NCBI GenBank assembly: GCA_015231615.1
Contig: JADGBE010000004.1
Span: 43,051-107,050, forward strand
Origin: Desulfamplus sp.
GTDB lineage: Bacteria > Desulfobacterota > Desulfobacteria > Desulfobacterales > Desulfobacteraceae
Length of the DNA stretch: 64,000 nucleotides
Direction: 5' to 3'
Positions within the stretch are counted from its first letter, which is position 1, and every line of letters starts with the position of its first letter. Shown piece after piece: positions 8,570 through 16,649 of the stretch. Position numbers and translations under genes: made by a program. The notes under the pieces are model-generated. The model saw only the letters and a program-made list of their open reading frames with translations. It was not told the DNA's origin and did not search any database.

Positions 8570-10174
8570 CTAAGAGTCATGTGGCCACACATCGTCAGCA
8601 ACGTTTAGGAAAGCTGTAACAACTTCTGGATCAAACTGTGTGCCTGAACATCCTTCTATAATGGCGACAACCTTGCCTTTATCCATTTTTTTACGGTAAG
8701 CCCTATCTGATGCCATAGCATCAAAAGCATCAGCTACAGATAGTATTCTTGCAAGTTTTGGAATCTCATAACCTTTCAGTCCATCAGGGTAGCCGCTACC
8801 GTCAAAATATTCATGGTGATGTCTAATAATATCTTGTTCCCTTTCCCATAAACCAAGTTTGCCCACAATATCTGCACCAATTGATGGATGTTCTTTTATC
8901 TTTTCAAATTCCTCATCTGTAAGCCTACCGGGTTTTAAGAGAATATCATCTCTTATACCAATTTTTCCTATATCATGAAGCTGTCCAGCAAAACTTAAAA
9001 CATCAAGCTCCTCTTCAGAGCAACCCATTATTCTACCAATAATATATGCAACATCAGCAACACGGGTTGAGTGTTTACGTGTATAAGAGTCTCTTGCCTC
9101 AAGGGCAGCAACAAAAGCGTATAATGTAGAGAAGAGGTTATCATAAATATTTTCATAAAGAGCTATATTCTCAATAGCAGAAGCTGCTTTTCGAGTAATA
9201 TAATTCATGTAGTATATATCTTTTTCTGAGAAGAGGCGAGGGCTATATTGGTACCCATTATTAACACATTGATCTTTATCGGTAGAGACTCTATTATTGG
9301 TATTAAAAGAGTTATCTCCATTGGCTATCTGGTTATTAACAACAATAGATGCTGTAACAACTCCAAATGGTTTTTCTCTGATTTTAACAGGCACAACCAT
9401 AAATGATTGTATATTGTTTGTAAGACCAATAACCCCTGAATTTTTTGAAATCAAACATGGCTGATCATCTGAAATAACATCTAAAAACAACTGGGCAAGC
9501 TCAGGTGTAATTCCTTCTTCCACACTCTCATCAAGATCAGTAGATGCTATTGGAATAAAAGACGATACATGCTCGGCATGTATGTAGAAATTTACTTTAT
9601 CTGCTTTTACTACCTGCATACCAAGCGATACAACTTTGTTAAATATTCCGTAAGTTGAGTCAGAACCAGAAAAATCCTCCATAATACGGTTTAGAACATT
9701 TAGTTCATCTACACGAGAGAGTAGTTCATTATTTAAGGCTTCTAAACGTGCTCTACGCTCAATCTCTTCGCGAAGTATAAGATTCTCAACAAAAAGACCT
9801 CTCTCTCTCATTGTACGCCTTAAACTTAAATCCATCTGCTCTAAATTAACAGGCTTTACAAGATAATCAACAACTCCATTTTTTAATGTTCTTATTGTAT
9901 TTTCTAATGATGGATAGCCCGTCATAACTATAACTGGCAAAGTGTTGTCAATTTTTCTTATGTGTTCTGCAAGCTGAAGACCGTCCATTTGAGGCATATT
10001 TATATCTGTAAAGCAACACCCAATTTTTACAGATTCTATTATTTCAATAGCTTCAATCCCATTACTGGCAGTATAGACCTCATAACCCTTACGCTCAAAG
10101 TACTCTTGTGTGATTTCAAGAATCCCCTCTTCGTCATCTACTATCAGTATAGTATTTCTACCGCTATCTATCAT
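8570..10174 (-). CDS. Response regulator with GAF-like and HD-GYP domains (cyclic di-GMP phosphodiesterase)
   Basis: 534 residues. An N-terminal receiver (DD at 13-14, phospho-acceptor D57 in FTDINMPQMDG, VKPVN lysine) is followed by a coiled linker (about 125-165), a GAF-like sensor segment (about 170-340) and an HD-GYP domain. Catalytic motifs are intact: HD at 400-401 (QLHDIGKIG), HHHEYFDGSGYPDG with GYP at 461-463, and SVADAFDAM. It should cleave cyclic di-GMP when phosphorylated, as in RpfG-type proteins. An Asn-rich, low-complexity insert (GDNSFNTNNRVSTDKDQ) lies inside the GAF part. First gene of the minus-strand signalling operon. Confidence 0.9.
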   Translation of the reverse strand: MIDSGRNTILIVDDEEGILEITQEYFERKGYEVYTASNGIEAIEIIESVKIGCCFTDINMPQMDGLQLAEHIRKIDNTLPVIVMTGYPSLENTIRTLKNGVVDYLVKPVNLEQMDLSLRRTMRERGLFVENLILREEIERRARLEALNNELLSRVDELNVLNRIMEDFSGSDSTYGIFNKVVSLGMQVVKADKVNFYIHAEHVSSFIPIASTDLDESVEEGITPELAQLFLDVISDDQPCLISKNSGVIGLTNNIQSFMVVPVKIREKPFGVVTASIVVNNQIANGDNSFNTNNRVSTDKDQCVNNGYQYSPRLFSEKDIYYMNYITRKAASAIENIALYENIYDNLFSTLYAFVAALEARDSYTRKHSTRVADVAYIIGRIMGCSEEELDVLSFAGQLHDIGKIGIRDDILLKPGRLTDEEFEKIKEHPSIGADIVGKLGLWEREQDIIRHHHEYFDGSGYPDGLKGYEIPKLARILSVADAFDAMASDRAYRKKMDKGKVVAIIEGCSGTQFDPEVVTAFLNVADDVWPHDS

Positions 10175-10517
10175 TCCTTATTTTCCAAAATGTCTTTAAA
10201 AAGATAATGCTATTTAATACGAGGGCAATAATGCTATCTAATTAAGAAGTCAATGTTATTTAAAATCAAAAGTGATTATCACGAAACACGTCTAATGTAT
10301 AAACATATTTATCACCTAAATCTCTGTTTATCACATTAAATCTTTTCTATACCAAACATTTTCTTTTTTCAATTGAAAATAGATCATCAAAGCAATTTGA
10401 AACCATTTTTAAATCTAATTTTGACTATATTTTTTCTCTATTTTGCTTATCAAATTTTATGCAATAGGGTGTTATGAATTTTTGTCTTAAAAAAGTTAAA
10501 AATAAAGAATAATATAC

Positions 10518-10546
10518 TTGACAATAGTTTTTTTAAAGAATAAAAA
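10518..10546 (+). promoter_or_regulatory. Candidate promoter upstream of the hairpin cluster
   Basis: TTGACA at 10518-10523, a 17-bp spacer and TAAAAA at 10541-10546. The -35 is perfect, the -10 is weak. It is 244 bp before the Lrp-type gene, so it would make either a long leader or a small structured RNA. Confidence 0.3.
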
Positions 10547-10635
10547 TCTCTAAGTAATGCTTGATAGAGATTTAAAAGCATAATAACATCATATACTACC
10601 AACGGTCAAAAATTTGGTTATTATCAAATTTTTGA

Positions 10636-10719
10636 ACCGATGGCTAAGGACATCGGCTGAAATCTGGAAGTCCTCTTAAGAGGACTTTGATAAGTTAGCC
10701 CATAGCTTTAGCTTAGGGC
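10636..10719 (+). repeat. Three-palindrome dispersed repeat, copy 1
   Basis: Palindrome B: ACCGATG (10636-10642) with CATCGGCT (10651-10658). Palindrome C: the perfect 20-mer AAGTCCTCTTAAGAGGACTT at 10668-10687. Palindrome D: AGCCC..AGCT with AGCT..GGGC at 10697-10719. The same order and orientation occur at 20446-20528, and inverted at 36849-36935. Confidence 0.85.
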
Positions 10720-10789
10720 GACAAATAACATTAAAAGCTCAAATTAAGACCGTGTAGAGTATAACTTAATCTTAGGTAAGATAACCAAT

Positions 10790-11257
10790 ATGGATGATAC
10801 AGATTTAAGAATATTGAAAATTTTGCAAGAAAAAGCAAGAATCCCAAACGTAGAGATCTCACGAAATATAGGCATGGCTCCATCAGCAGTGCTTGAGAGA
10901 ATCAAAAAACTTGAATCTAAAGGGATTATATCAGGCTATGAAATAAGGCTTAATCCAGAGTGTTTTAACCACTCAATGGTTGCATTCATACAAGTTAGGC
11001 TTAATCTGCCTGCCAAAATAGAACAAATAGTAGAAAAGCTCTCTTGCCATGAGGAGATTCAGGAGATTCACTATATTTCAGGTGAAGACTCTCTTTTATT
11101 AAAAGTTCGTATCAGTAACGGGGCAGAGCTTCAGACAATTATTAATGAGAAGATTGCTACAATCAAAGGTGTGCAATCAACTAAAAGTTTTATTGCCCTC
11201 TCAACATACAAGGAGAGTGCAAGATTTCCTATTCCTAATCCTGAAAGACAAGTCTGA
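10790..11257 (+). CDS. Lrp/AsnC-family transcriptional regulator
   Basis: 155 residues of standard length for the family. The N-terminal helix-turn-helix reads DLRILKILQEKARIPNVEISRNIGMAPSAVLERIKKLESKGII, followed by the RAM/AsnC ligand-binding domain (VAFIQVRL, EIHYISGEDSLLLKVR, TKSFIALSTYKES). These proteins sense amino acids and control nearby or global genes. The next gene, 118 bp downstream on the same strand, is a diaminopimelate decarboxylase homologue, so lysine biosynthesis is a plausible target. No strong ribosome binding site is seen before the ATG. Confidence 0.9.
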   Translation: MDDTDLRILKILQEKARIPNVEISRNIGMAPSAVLERIKKLESKGIISGYEIRLNPECFNHSMVAFIQVRLNLPAKIEQIVEKLSCHEEIQEIHYISGEDSLLLKVRISNGAELQTIINEKIATIKGVQSTKSFIALSTYKESARFPIPNPERQV

Positions 11258-11284
11258 AGAACCTTAGAAGAAAATAATATAATT

Positions 11285-11340
11285 CCTGCAAAATTTAATT
11301 ATTGCTTTGATTTTACTGTATATAAAAAGGATTTTGCAGG
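11285..11340. promoter_or_regulatory. Inverted repeat in the leader of the diaminopimelate decarboxylase gene
   Basis: CCTGCAAAAT at 11285-11294 and its exact complement ATTTTGCAGG at 11331-11340 flank 36 bp, ending about 20 bp before the ribosome binding site. It could be an RNA stem or a pair of regulator half-sites. Does not match the lysine riboswitch as I know it. Confidence 0.45.
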
Positions 11341-11374
11341 TCAAATAATAAAATTAAAAGGAGATGTGTATAAA

Positions 11375-12631
11375 ATGCCGATGTCAGATGGATTTAAAAC
11401 AAGATTGTCAAATGTAGTTGAAAAAGCAGTAAAACACTTTGGGACACCTTTTCATATTTATGATGAAGAAGGAATTATTGAGACTGCAAATTTGCTTAGA
11501 AAAGCATTTTCAGGCAAAGATGGATTTAAAGAGTTTTTTGCGGTTAAGGCTCTTCCAAATCCATCAATAATGAAAATTATGAAAGAGCAGGAATTTGGTT
11601 TTGATTGTAGCTCTTCACCTGAAATTATACTTGCCCGTTCAATTGGTAGCACAGGCAATGAGATAATGTTTACATCAAATAACACGAGCATAGAGCAGTT
11701 TGAAACCGCGGCTATTGATGGTGGTTCTGTTCTAAATCTTGACGATATATCTTTAATACCAAAAGTGCCTGTTATGCCTGAACTTATCTGCTTTAGATAT
11801 AACCCCGGACCAAGACGTAGAGGTAACAAGATCATTGGAAATCCTGTAGAATCAAAATATGGAGTTAGCCATGAACAGATAACAGAGGCTTATCGCCAAG
11901 CAATTAAACGGGGGTCAAAGCGTTTTGGTATGCACACGATGCTTGCATCAAATGAGCTAAATTATGAGTATATGGTTGAAACAACTCAGATGTTACTCTC
12001 AATTGTGGAGCAGGTTTCAAATGCTTTGGATATAAAATTTGAGTTTATAAATATTGGCGGGGGGCTTGGAATACCTTATAAACCAGAGCAAAGTCCAATG
12101 AATGTAGATGCTCTTGGAGCTGAAACAACAGAGATGTTAAATCAATTTGAGCATAAACATGGCTGGTATCCAAAACTTTTTATGGAGAGTGGGCGATATA
12201 TAACTGGTCCTCACGGTGTTTTGGTTACCACAGTGATAAATCATAAAAATATTTATAGAAAATATGTTGGAGTTGATGCCTCAATGTCAGCTCTTATGCG
12301 TCCTGGAATGTATGAGGCATATCACCATATTCATATTCATAAAAAAGAATCAAATTCAGAATATGAAACAGTTGACGTTGTGGGGTCTTTGTGCGAAAAT
12401 ATTGATAAATTTGCAATACAGCGTTCCTTGCCTGTAACAGAGGTTGGAGATATTCTGATTATTCACGACACAGGTGCCCACGGACACGCTATGGGATTTA
12501 ACTACAATGCCAATCTTCGCCCCAAAGAGCTTCTTTTAAAAAAAGATGGAACTATTGAGATGATCCGAAGGGCAGAGACAGTAAAAGATTATTTTGCAAC
12601 ACTTGATTTTGAAAAAAATATTTGTATTTAA
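11375..12631 (+). CDS. lysA: Diaminopimelate decarboxylase-like PLP enzyme
   Basis: About 418 residues, fold III PLP decarboxylase. FFAVKALPNP near the start carries the Schiff-base lysine; then NIGGGLGIPY, MESGRYITGP and GSLCENIDKFA (the Cys-Glu active-site pair from the partner subunit) follow in family order, ending with GHAMGFNYNANLRPKELL. The reaction is meso-diaminopimelate to lysine. The related ornithine and carboxynorspermidine decarboxylases are less likely because SLCE and the SGR segment look LysA-like, but the sequence is divergent. Start: a GTG at 11366 is too close to AAGGAG (11359-11363), so the ATG at 11375 is chosen. Confidence 0.75.
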   Translation: MPMSDGFKTRLSNVVEKAVKHFGTPFHIYDEEGIIETANLLRKAFSGKDGFKEFFAVKALPNPSIMKIMKEQEFGFDCSSSPEIILARSIGSTGNEIMFTSNNTSIEQFETAAIDGGSVLNLDDISLIPKVPVMPELICFRYNPGPRRRGNKIIGNPVESKYGVSHEQITEAYRQAIKRGSKRFGMHTMLASNELNYEYMVETTQMLLSIVEQVSNALDIKFEFINIGGGLGIPYKPEQSPMNVDALGAETTEMLNQFEHKHGWYPKLFMESGRYITGPHGVLVTTVINHKNIYRKYVGVDASMSALMRPGMYEAYHHIHIHKKESNSEYETVDVVGSLCENIDKFAIQRSLPVTEVGDILIIHDTGAHGHAMGFNYNANLRPKELLLKKDGTIEMIRRAETVKDYFATLDFEKNICI

Positions 12632-12730
12632 AGTTTCTGTTTAACAACTTAAGGATTTCTGCTAAAAAGAAATTTATATTTTCGCAAAAGGACATTTTCC
12701 ATTAACACTTAGATTTAAAGGAAGAGAACT

Positions 12731-13078
12731 ATGATTAAAATAGGTACCGTAACTTGCACATCTGAAGCGGCTGATATGGTTGCACAATGCTACTCATCAT
12801 TTCCTGTGCCACCAGAGGGAAGAATTAGACTTATAGATACTTATGTTTTTACAGAAGGTGTTACAAAGGGAGACGCAGAATATAAGGCTTTTTCTATATT
12901 TGAGTATGATGAGGCTGACGAAAGACTTTTACAAGAGTTTCTTGAAAAGAGATTTGCCGCTTTTTCACAAATACCGGGTGTTAGATATAAAATTGAAGAT
13001 TGGGTAAGGGTTGCAGATGCCTTGAGAATGTTGGCTGATGGCGAGTTTAATACTGATTTTTCAAAAACAGGTTTTTAA
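12731..13078 (+). CDS. Hypothetical protein, 115 residues
   Basis: I do not recognise a family. The protein is soluble, with no signal peptide or membrane helix, and mixed alpha/beta in appearance. Notable segments: KIGTVTCTSEAADMVAQCY, a conserved-looking LIDTYVFTEGVTKGDAEYKAFSIFEYDE, and an aromatic and acidic C-terminus. A GGAAGAG site precedes the ATG. It follows the decarboxylase by 99 bp on the same strand and may share its transcript. A 3' hairpin repeat (13182-13216) follows it. Real gene by codon pattern and ribosome binding site; function unknown. Confidence 0.7.
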   Translation: MIKIGTVTCTSEAADMVAQCYSSFPVPPEGRIRLIDTYVFTEGVTKGDAEYKAFSIFEYDEADERLLQEFLEKRFAAFSQIPGVRYKIEDWVRVADALRMLADGEFNTDFSKTGF

Positions 13079-13181
13079 GTGCTTTATACTACTTTTGGTC
13101 ATAAGTTGAGTTTTACATATAGAAAAGCTAATTTATTACCATGACGTATATATAAAACCTAAAATTTGACAACAAGACTTT

Positions 13182-13216
13182 AAGATTTGACAACTTTTTG
13201 AAAGTTGTCAAATCTT
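13182..13216. repeat. GATTTGACAACTTT hairpin repeat, copy 1 (possible bidirectional terminator)
   Basis: A 16-bp perfect stem AAGATTTGACAACTTT with a 3-base loop, between the convergent gene ends at 13078 and 13239. Other copies are at 40971, 56672 and 61529. A partial half-copy (AAATTTGACAAC) precedes it. Confidence 0.85.
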
Positions 13217-13238
13217 AGATTTTGTAGCATTAGTGATA

Positions 13239-15416
13239 TTACAGTTGCCCAGATGAACTTAACGCAAATATAACCATTTTTTGCATCATACGTTCCTGAA
13301 CTGTTTTAGGATTAGCAAGGTCCATTCTCTCAAGATATGGAATAGCTTTTTCAGGTACGCCCCCAATACTCTTGCTGATAAGTCCATTTATAACAGCAAA
13401 CTTGTTCCGGGCTGCAAGCTCTTTAAAGCCTCTCAATGCCTTTCCAAGTGTAATCTCCTCTTTTGTAAAAGCAGTTCCAAACGGGAATGCAGGAAAGAAG
13501 CCTTGCATTCTGTAAGGTCCAAACTTTGCCTCTAAAATTTCGGGCAGATTATCTCTGAACTGCTGTGGAATCTGCCAATCAGGTTCTATTGCCCCGGATT
13601 TCTTTCCCTTTTCAAGAAGCTCTTCCTGAAATCTTGAATCAGTAATACAGAGGAGCCGTTTCATAACTTCACCGTATTTCATGCCTCTCAAATCAGCTAT
13701 CCCATATTCTGTAACTACAATATCTTTTAGATGTCTTGGGATTGTGGTATGCCCATACTCCCACACAATATTTGAAACAGCTTTTGCCCCTTCACCTCTG
13801 TAACTTCTGATCATGGTAACAGCCCGACCATCATCAAGTTCATGTGCCATTGAGATAAAATTATATTGTCCACCAGGCCCGCTTATGATTCTGTTATCGT
13901 CAAGTCCGTCAGCTACAGTTGCCCCTGTCAATGTTGCCATAAGGGCGGCATTGATAAATCTGCCGTGCTTTCTCTGAAGCCTTTTAATCTCTTCATTGCC
14001 ATAGAGATGATTGACATAATCAACACTTCGCATGTCAATAAGTTTGAGTTTTTCCTCGTCCAAATTACGTAACTCTTCATAAAAAGCATGAGGACCTATA
14101 AAGAAACTTCCATAAAGTGCAATACCGTTTTTCAGGATATTTCCAAGACACGAGGAGACAACTGCTTGAAGATTTTCACTTACAGACATATCAAGAGGAT
14201 AGGATTTGCCATTTAACACTGCACACCCATCTTCATAGACAAGCTCTGGTTTGAAAATTCCAAATTTCTGGAAAAAGTCAAATTCGCTCTTCTTTATTCT
14301 TGTATGAACTAACTTTCTTTTGACTATCTCTCTAAATATCTCTTCCACCTGATTTTCATTAAATTCATTATCATTAATTACTCTTTGAAGTCTGACATCT
14401 TCATATACTTTTCTTTTGAGAATATCACCTTTTAACAATTCAAGAAGGCTGTCAACAAACATTTCAGACGATCCTAAAAGCCCTTTTTCAAAAGGATCGA
14501 TACCGCCTATAGAGTCAATTACATCTTTAAATTTCGTATAGATACCTGAGCTGTTAAAAAATTTCTTGTACATCTCATTATTTTTATGACGCATCTCAAC
14601 ACCAGCAACAATAGCATCTCCAAGTGAACCAATACCCACCTGAATGGTACCGCCATCTTTTACAAGTGTGCTTGCGTTCATTCCAACCATCCAGTCAACC
14701 GTGTTTACAGACTCTTTAGGTGCCCCGAAGAGTTTAAAATGGTAAGCAGGGTTCTCAATTACCATATCGTAGAAATCAGGTTTAACTACAGCATCACCAT
14801 ACATAAACGGCATATCTTCATGAATCTGGGCAATCACAGCAATTTTTTTACCTTTTGCCTCAAGTTTTCTAAGAAAATTTCCTCCGTCAAGGTGGGTATC
14901 AGGATTGGAACTCATACTAAACATTGTTTCGCCGTTTATCTCTTTTTTTGCTACAAGTTGTCCAAGCACATTGCACTCATTGATAAAAGCATCACGTATA
15001 GCAAAAGTGTAATTAGAACCAAGATAGTTCTGTGTAGCATGTGTATTGCCCATCCAAGCACCAGCTTTATTAAAAAACTCTATCAGGGTAAAATTTGGTG
15101 GAATCTGTTTTTTTCTCATGTCAAAAACATATTCAAAATCAACAAAATTTTCCCATATACGCTCAACTAATGGTTTCATAAACCGTTTTTCAAGTTCGCT
15201 TGACCATGTTGGTTTCTCTAAAGCTATAGCTGTAATCAAGGTAAAATTAAGAGTTGGATCTGTCTTGGTTCTTCTGTACAAGGCGTTAATAAGATGATTT
15301 GGCTTTGCAAGAGCTAATGGGGCAGCAAATACAATTTTTTTTCCGACTTTTGCAATCAGATCATCAACACATTTTTCAACATCAGAATAATATTGAGGAG
15401 CTTTATTTTCTAACAC
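13239..15416 (-). CDS. Acetyl-CoA hydrolase/transferase family protein
   Basis: 725 residues, longer than the usual 430-550 for CoA-transferases of this family. The C-terminal half holds the recognisable parts: ISGPGGQYNFISMAHELDDG (CoA-binding region), TTIPRHLKDIVVTEYGIADLRG with the catalytic Glu of TEYG, and the TDSRFQEELL helix. The N-terminal third (FAAPLALAKPNHLINALYRR) also fits the acetyl-CoA hydrolase N-domain. A middle segment of about 150 residues (IKKSEFDFFQKFGIFKPELVYEDG) explains the extra length and is seen in a long subfamily. Probable reaction: CoA transfer between acetyl-CoA and another acyl group. The gene lies near an enoyl-CoA hydratase gene on the same strand. Substrate unknown. 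Confidence 0.8.
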   Translation of the reverse strand: MLENKAPQYYSDVEKCVDDLIAKVGKKIVFAAPLALAKPNHLINALYRRTKTDPTLNFTLITAIALEKPTWSSELEKRFMKPLVERIWENFVDFEYVFDMRKKQIPPNFTLIEFFNKAGAWMGNTHATQNYLGSNYTFAIRDAFINECNVLGQLVAKKEINGETMFSMSSNPDTHLDGGNFLRKLEAKGKKIAVIAQIHEDMPFMYGDAVVKPDFYDMVIENPAYHFKLFGAPKESVNTVDWMVGMNASTLVKDGGTIQVGIGSLGDAIVAGVEMRHKNNEMYKKFFNSSGIYTKFKDVIDSIGGIDPFEKGLLGSSEMFVDSLLELLKGDILKRKVYEDVRLQRVINDNEFNENQVEEIFREIVKRKLVHTRIKKSEFDFFQKFGIFKPELVYEDGCAVLNGKSYPLDMSVSENLQAVVSSCLGNILKNGIALYGSFFIGPHAFYEELRNLDEEKLKLIDMRSVDYVNHLYGNEEIKRLQRKHGRFINAALMATLTGATVADGLDDNRIISGPGGQYNFISMAHELDDGRAVTMIRSYRGEGAKAVSNIVWEYGHTTIPRHLKDIVVTEYGIADLRGMKYGEVMKRLLCITDSRFQEELLEKGKKSGAIEPDWQIPQQFRDNLPEILEAKFGPYRMQGFFPAFPFGTAFTKEEITLGKALRGFKELAARNKFAVINGLISKSIGGVPEKAIPYLERMDLANPKTVQERMMQKMVIFALSSSGQL

Positions 15417-15642
15417 TGTTCCGTCCCCCTTTGTTTTTTAAAGAAGTTAATTGGTTAAAAAAAAGTTACTTTGGGTAAATGGGCTTGCTTGTAAGGCAAA
15501 GTTTGGTTTTGTAATTAAAATGAATTTAGAATTTTGGAAAACTAATTAATTAATCGGCGTGAAACTATTTTTTGTTCTAAGATATTCGTTACGGAAAATC
15601 AACATTTAAAATTATTAGAGTGATTATAATTAAGGCTAAATA

Positions 15643-16365
15643 TCAACCCTCAATAAAAAGTTGAAGTGAATCTATAAACTTAGGATCTTCATTTTCAATT
15701 ATAGAGACAATATTTTTGTGCATTCTTCTTTTATGTTCTCCAAAAATACCACGTTTTTTTTGCAATGTTTTAGCAAATGCCATTGTATCGGCATTAAGTT
15801 CGTCTAAGGTAGCACTTGCCTTTTCAATAATGTGATGCAGGGCAAGCTCCTCTGCCCCAACCCTTTTTCCAGTAAGTTTAAGTTCATTAAATTTATATTC
15901 TGGAATCGCTTTGCGGACAAAGGCAATCATTCCTGGCAGAAAAGGTATATTAATGTCAACTTCAGGAAAACAGAAAAAACCTCTATCTTTTCTCATAAAT
16001 CTAAAATCACAAGCACATGAGAGTATAGCACCATTTCCAAAAGCATGACCATTTATTGAGGCAATAACAGGAATCGGCATAGTTATAATTCTTTTAAATA
16101 CGGTGTTCATCTCATACATAAATTGTTTAATGCTATCAAAATCTTTTGCAGCAAATCTTCCAAGTAACCAATCAATATCAACGCCTTGCGAAAAATTTTT
16201 TTCATCTGATGATGTTAGAATTAAGGAGAAGATCGATTCATCTGAAAGTATCTCATCAAATATACGATTCATATTTTTCCCAAATTCAAGGTTTTGGCGA
16301 TTTGCACCATTACACATGGTAACTATTGCTGCTGTTTCATCTTTTTTCCATTCTATCACGGACAA
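15643..16365 (-). CDS. Enoyl-CoA hydratase/isomerase family protein
   Basis: 240 residues with the crotonase fold. Visible: the CoA-binding loop region LTSSDEKNFSQGVDIDWLLG, and the oxyanion-hole segment IPVIASINGHAFGNGAILSCACDFRFM. The Glu residues that act as general base in true hydratases are not in the usual place (NGHAFGNGAILS, then FFCFPEVDINIPFLPG has one Glu), so an isomerase or another crotonase activity is possible; PEVDINIPFLPG resembles the delta3-delta2-enoyl-CoA isomerase branch. It lies 226 bp upstream of the acetyl-CoA hydrolase gene on the same strand. Pathway probably fatty or aromatic acyl-CoA metabolism. Confidence 0.8.
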   Translation of the reverse strand: MSVIEWKKDETAAIVTMCNGANRQNLEFGKNMNRIFDEILSDESIFSLILTSSDEKNFSQGVDIDWLLGRFAAKDFDSIKQFMYEMNTVFKRIITMPIPVIASINGHAFGNGAILSCACDFRFMRKDRGFFCFPEVDINIPFLPGMIAFVRKAIPEYKFNELKLTGKRVGAEELALHHIIEKASATLDELNADTMAFAKTLQKKRGIFGEHKRRMHKNIVSIIENEDPKFIDSLQLFIEG

Positions 16366-16551
16366 GGGTAACTCCTTTCAATTGATTTAAGTTATTAAAA
16401 TTTTACACGGTTGATTCTAAAATTTTACATAATTCTCATCGAAATATTTAAGTTTATTAAACACTATCAATGTTTCACTACTACACACTCGGCTTTTAAT
16501 CAAGAACGTTTCTCTCATTTTTGCACTATATTTCTCTTATCAAAATATGAT

Positions 16552-16579
16552 TGACATAGTTTCTTATTTCTGATTATCT
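16552..16579 (+). promoter_or_regulatory. Candidate promoter for the hydantoinase/oxoprolinase gene
   Basis: TTGACA at 16552-16557, a 16-bp spacer and TTATCT at 16574-16579, about 70 bp before the ATG at 16650, in the 284-bp region between divergent genes. Perfect -35, mediocre -10. Confidence 0.35.
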
Positions 16580-16649
16580 CAAAAAAATATCATTATTGTA
16601 ATCTCCCGTTTTTTAATCTATTAATTTATATAAGTTACAGGAAAACGCC

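Larger units (their letters stand above)
10175..10789. other. 615-bp gene-free region between divergent genes, with several hairpins
   Basis: No convincing ORF on either strand. It holds a candidate promoter (TTGACA at 10518-10523), a hairpin AAATCTCT/AGAGATTT at 10544-10573, a 13-bp inverted repeat GGTCAAAAATTTG at 10604-10638, and copy 1 of the three-palindrome repeat (10636-10719). The left part (10175-10510) is AT-rich with nothing recognised; it should contain the promoter of the minus-strand signalling operon. Confidence 0.6.

Noticed and set aside
11285..11340. Lysine riboswitch in the lysA-like leader.
   Set aside because: The leader is only about 110 bp and lacks the five-way junction and conserved core of the lysine aptamer.
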